Of a stretch of DNA of 7,197 nt, positions 5,179-7,197 are shown one piece after another (within the stretch, counting starts at the first letter, position 1; each line of letters opens with the position of its first letter). Source of the stretch: Myxococcota bacterium (GTDB lineage Bacteria > Myxococcota_A > Polyangia > HGW-17 > JAJRWW01); contig JAJRWW010000075.1 in NCBI GenBank assembly GCA_024276595.1, positions 1 through 7,197 of the forward strand, given 5' to 3'. The position numbers and the translations under genes are program-made. Below the pieces are notes generated by a model that made no database searches, was not told where the DNA came from, and was given only the letters and a program-made list of their open reading frames with translations.

Positions 5179-7179
5179 ATGGTTACCGAAAAGCAGAGCA
5201 AGACCCACGTCTCCCCAGGGCTCGAGAGCCGCCTGGCGCGCGAGGCGGACGAGGCCCTTCGGCGCGCCCTGGACAACCTGGCGGAGCGGCAGAGCGAGCT
5301 GGGGTGCTGGACAGGGGACTACGGTGGCCCCATGTTCCTCCTGCCCATGTACGTCATCCTCTGTCGGGTGGCAGACCAGGAGATCCCCAGGGAGCGCAGG
5401 GGGCGCATGATCACCTACCTGCGCAACGTGCAGAACCCGGACGGCAGCGTCGGGCTGCACTGCGAGGGTGCGGGCTCCATGTTCACGACCACTCTCTGCT
5501 ACGTGGCCCTTCGGCTCTTGGGGGTGGATGCCCAGGACAGGGACGCCGCGGCCATGCGCTCGTGGATGCTGGAGCACGGAACGGCGCTCGGGGCGGCGCC
5601 CTGGGGCAAGTGGATGCTCTGTCTGCTGGGCCTTTACGACTATCGCGGGCTCAACCCCACCCCGCCAGAGCTGTGGCTGCTGCCCTACTCTGCGCCCGTG
5701 CATCCGGGGCGGCTCTGGTGTCACTGCCGCCAGGTCTACCTGCCGGCCTCCTACCTGTACGGCATCAGGGCGCAGATCTCCCCCGACGAGCTCTTGCTGG
5801 CGCTGCGGCAGGAGATCTACGACAGTCCCTATGCCGAGATCGACTTCGCCGCCCACCGGGACACCATCTGCGAGGCCGACAGCTACACCCCCCAGAGCCT
5901 GCTCATGCGGGCGGCCAACAGGACCCTGCTGGCCTACGAGCAGCTCCCCAACGCCGGCCTCAGGGGCCGGGCCCTGGCAGAGGTCCTGCGCCACATCGAC
6001 TACGAGGACATGGTCACCAACTTCATCGACATCGGCCCGGTCAACTCGGTGATGAACACCATCTGCCACCACTTCCGGGAGCCGGGAGGAGAACGGTTTC
6101 AGCGCGGCTTCGAGGCCCTGGAGCAGTATCTTTGGGATGGCCACGACGGCCTGAAGATGCAGGGCTACAACAACAGCCAGCTCTGGGACACCGCCTTTGC
6201 CATCCAGGCGATCATCTCCACCCCCTACGCAGACGAGCACGCCCGGACCCTGGAGCTGGCCCACCGCTTCGTGCGCGACAACCAGATCCTCGAGGACGTG
6301 CCCGAGCGGGAGGCGCATTACAGGGACCCCTGCCGCGGGGGGTGGCCCTTCTCCAACCGTGCCCACGGCTGGCCCATCACCGACTGCACCGCGGAGGGGT
6401 TCAAGGCGGCGGTGGCCATGGAGCAGCGGGTGGAGCGCCCCGTGCCCGAGGAGCTGCTGGCGGACGCCATCCGCCTCATCCTCTACTGGCAAAACGATGA
6501 TGGTGGCTGGGCCACCTATGAGCGCACTCGTGGGGCGGCCTGGCTGGAGCTGCTCAACCCCTCGGGCGTGTTTGGCGACATCATGATCGACTACTCGCAC
6601 ACGGAGTGCACCAGCGCCTGCGTGCAGGCTCTCGCCCTGGCACGGCGGCGCTTCCCTGGTTGGCGTTGCGGCGACATTGACGCTGCCCTGGAGCGAGGTG
6701 TGGAGTTTCTGCGGCGGCGCCAGCTCCCCGACGGGAGCTGGGAGGGGGCCTGGGGGGTCTGCTTCACCTACGGCGCCTTCTTCGCGGTGAGCGCCCTCGT
6801 AGCCGCCGGGGTGTCCGCCGATGATCCAGCCGTGGGGCGCGCCTGCTCCTTCCTCCTGGCCCGGCAGCGGCCCGACGGCGCCTGGGCCGAGCACCACAGT
6901 AGCTGCGCCGAGGGACGCTACGTGCAGGGCGCCGAGCCCCACATGGTGAACACCTCCTGGGCGCTGCTCGCGCTGCTCAGGGGAGGCTGCACTGACCGGG
7001 AGGCTCTCGCGCGGGGGGTCAAGGCCCTCCTCGAGGGGCAGGGGATGGACGGGGGCTGGCCAAGGGAGGCCATCGTGGGCATGTTCAACAAGACCTGCGC
7101 CATCACCTACGACAACTATCGGCATTACTTCCCGCTGTGGGCCTTGTCCGAGTGGCTTCAGTCGGTCGGCCGGCCCTGA
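5179..7179 (+). CDS. Oxidosqualene cyclase, cycloartenol-synthase-like active site
   Basis: The 666-residue protein is a triterpene cyclase of the oxidosqualene group. It has the motif D402-C-T-A-E406, where D402 protonates the epoxide, rather than the DxDD of squalene-hopene cyclases. C477 in HTECTSA matches the cysteine that hydrogen-bonds this aspartate (human C533). Other conserved active-site positions are H182 (WCHCRQVYLP), W336 (SQLWDTAF), F636, Y644 and Y647 (FNKTCAITYDNY). QW-type repeats include DGSWEGAWGVCFTYG (518-532) and DGGWAT. The three residues that separate plant cycloartenol from lanosterol synthases are Y330 (MQGY), H396 and I400 (HGWPITDC), all of cycloartenol type. The protein starts close to the first barrel (GDYGGPMFL at 46-54), so it is shorter at the N-terminus than the ~730-760 residues of eukaryotic enzymes. 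The ATG at 5179 has a weak GGCGAG; the frame is open further upstream, but that part overlaps the divergent gene. It should be a monotopic membrane protein. Confidence 0.94.
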   Translation: MVTEKQSKTHVSPGLESRLAREADEALRRALDNLAERQSELGCWTGDYGGPMFLLPMYVILCRVADQEIPRERRGRMITYLRNVQNPDGSVGLHCEGAGSMFTTTLCYVALRLLGVDAQDRDAAAMRSWMLEHGTALGAAPWGKWMLCLLGLYDYRGLNPTPPELWLLPYSAPVHPGRLWCHCRQVYLPASYLYGIRAQISPDELLLALRQEIYDSPYAEIDFAAHRDTICEADSYTPQSLLMRAANRTLLAYEQLPNAGLRGRALAEVLRHIDYEDMVTNFIDIGPVNSVMNTICHHFREPGGERFQRGFEALEQYLWDGHDGLKMQGYNNSQLWDTAFAIQAIISTPYADEHARTLELAHRFVRDNQILEDVPEREAHYRDPCRGGWPFSNRAHGWPITDCTAEGFKAAVAMEQRVERPVPEELLADAIRLILYWQNDDGGWATYERTRGAAWLELLNPSGVFGDIMIDYSHTECTSACVQALALARRRFPGWRCGDIDAALERGVEFLRRRQLPDGSWEGAWGVCFTYGAFFAVSALVAAGVSADDPAVGRACSFLLARQRPDGAWAEHHSSCAEGRYVQGAEPHMVNTSWALLALLRGGCTDREALARGVKALLEGQGMDGGWPREAIVGMFNKTCAITYDNYRHYFPLWALSEWLQSVGRP

Positions 7180-7197
7180 GCCCTGAGCCCTGAGCCC
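7174..7197 (+). repeat. Tandem 7-bp repeat (CCCTGAG) at cyclase stop codon
   Basis: CCCTGAG occurs three times in tandem with a further CCC, reaching the window edge. The first copy contains the cyclase stop TGA, and each later copy puts another TGA downstream. The array may continue beyond the window. It could be a slippage-prone repeat or the start of an intergenic repeat; no hairpin is evident. Confidence 0.75.

Noticed and set aside
5070..6500. A 476-codon frame on the + strand within the cyclase
   Set aside because: It is a Gly/Pro/Arg/Ala-rich frame-shifted shadow of the cyclase.
4978..7125. A 715-codon open frame on the - strand opposite the cyclase
   Set aside because: It is the antisense shadow of the cyclase with low-complexity composition and no recognisable motif.

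Overview
The window is GC-rich bacterial DNA with two blocks joined at about 2400-2516. The right block (2517-7197) looks like specialised or lipid metabolism. It contains a divergent gene pair-plus-one: an oxidosqualene cyclase on the + strand (5179-7179), and on the - strand a chorismate mutase-DAHP synthase (3855-4985) followed by a peptidase-U32-like protein with two cysteine clusters (2517-3809). Bacterial oxidosqualene cyclases are rare (known from some myxobacteria, methanotrophs and planctomycetes). High GC plus a cyclase with cycloartenol-synthase-type active-site residues suggests a myxobacterial or related uncultivated lineage, but this is a weak taxonomic inference.

The left block (1-2399), all on the - strand, looks like a decayed defence island. 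It starts with a small excisionase-type helix-turn-helix gene (2163-2399). Directly abutting it is a chimeric ORF (1527-2162). Its first ~20 residues resemble BrxF of type 3 BREX, and the rest resembles an internal piece of the DUF6079 (BrxC/PglY-like) BREX ATPase. This ORF then runs out of frame into the C-terminal tail of a third, unidentified gene (about 1475-1550). I read this as a BREX operon collapsed by at least two internal deletions. After it comes an apparently intact two-gene unit: a RecF/OLD-like AAA15-class ATPase (182-1471) and the first 58 codons of a TOPRIM-like/DUF4276-like partner (1-176, cut by the window edge).

The most interesting hypothesis concerns the right block. Characterised U32 proteins (UbiU/UbiV, RlhA, TrhP) carry out O2-independent hydroxylations for which prephenate is the reported oxygen donor or requirement. 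Here a U32-like protein is encoded directly downstream of an enzyme with a prephenate-forming chorismate mutase domain, and opposite a cyclase whose product family is normally made by oxygen-dependent chemistry. An oxygen-independent hydroxylation linked to triterpenoid synthesis is therefore worth testing. Regulatory DNA is concentrated in 4986-5178, which holds candidate promoters on both strands and a two-copy imperfect direct repeat with 21-bp spacing. There are no tRNA, rRNA, CRISPR or insertion-sequence features that I can support.
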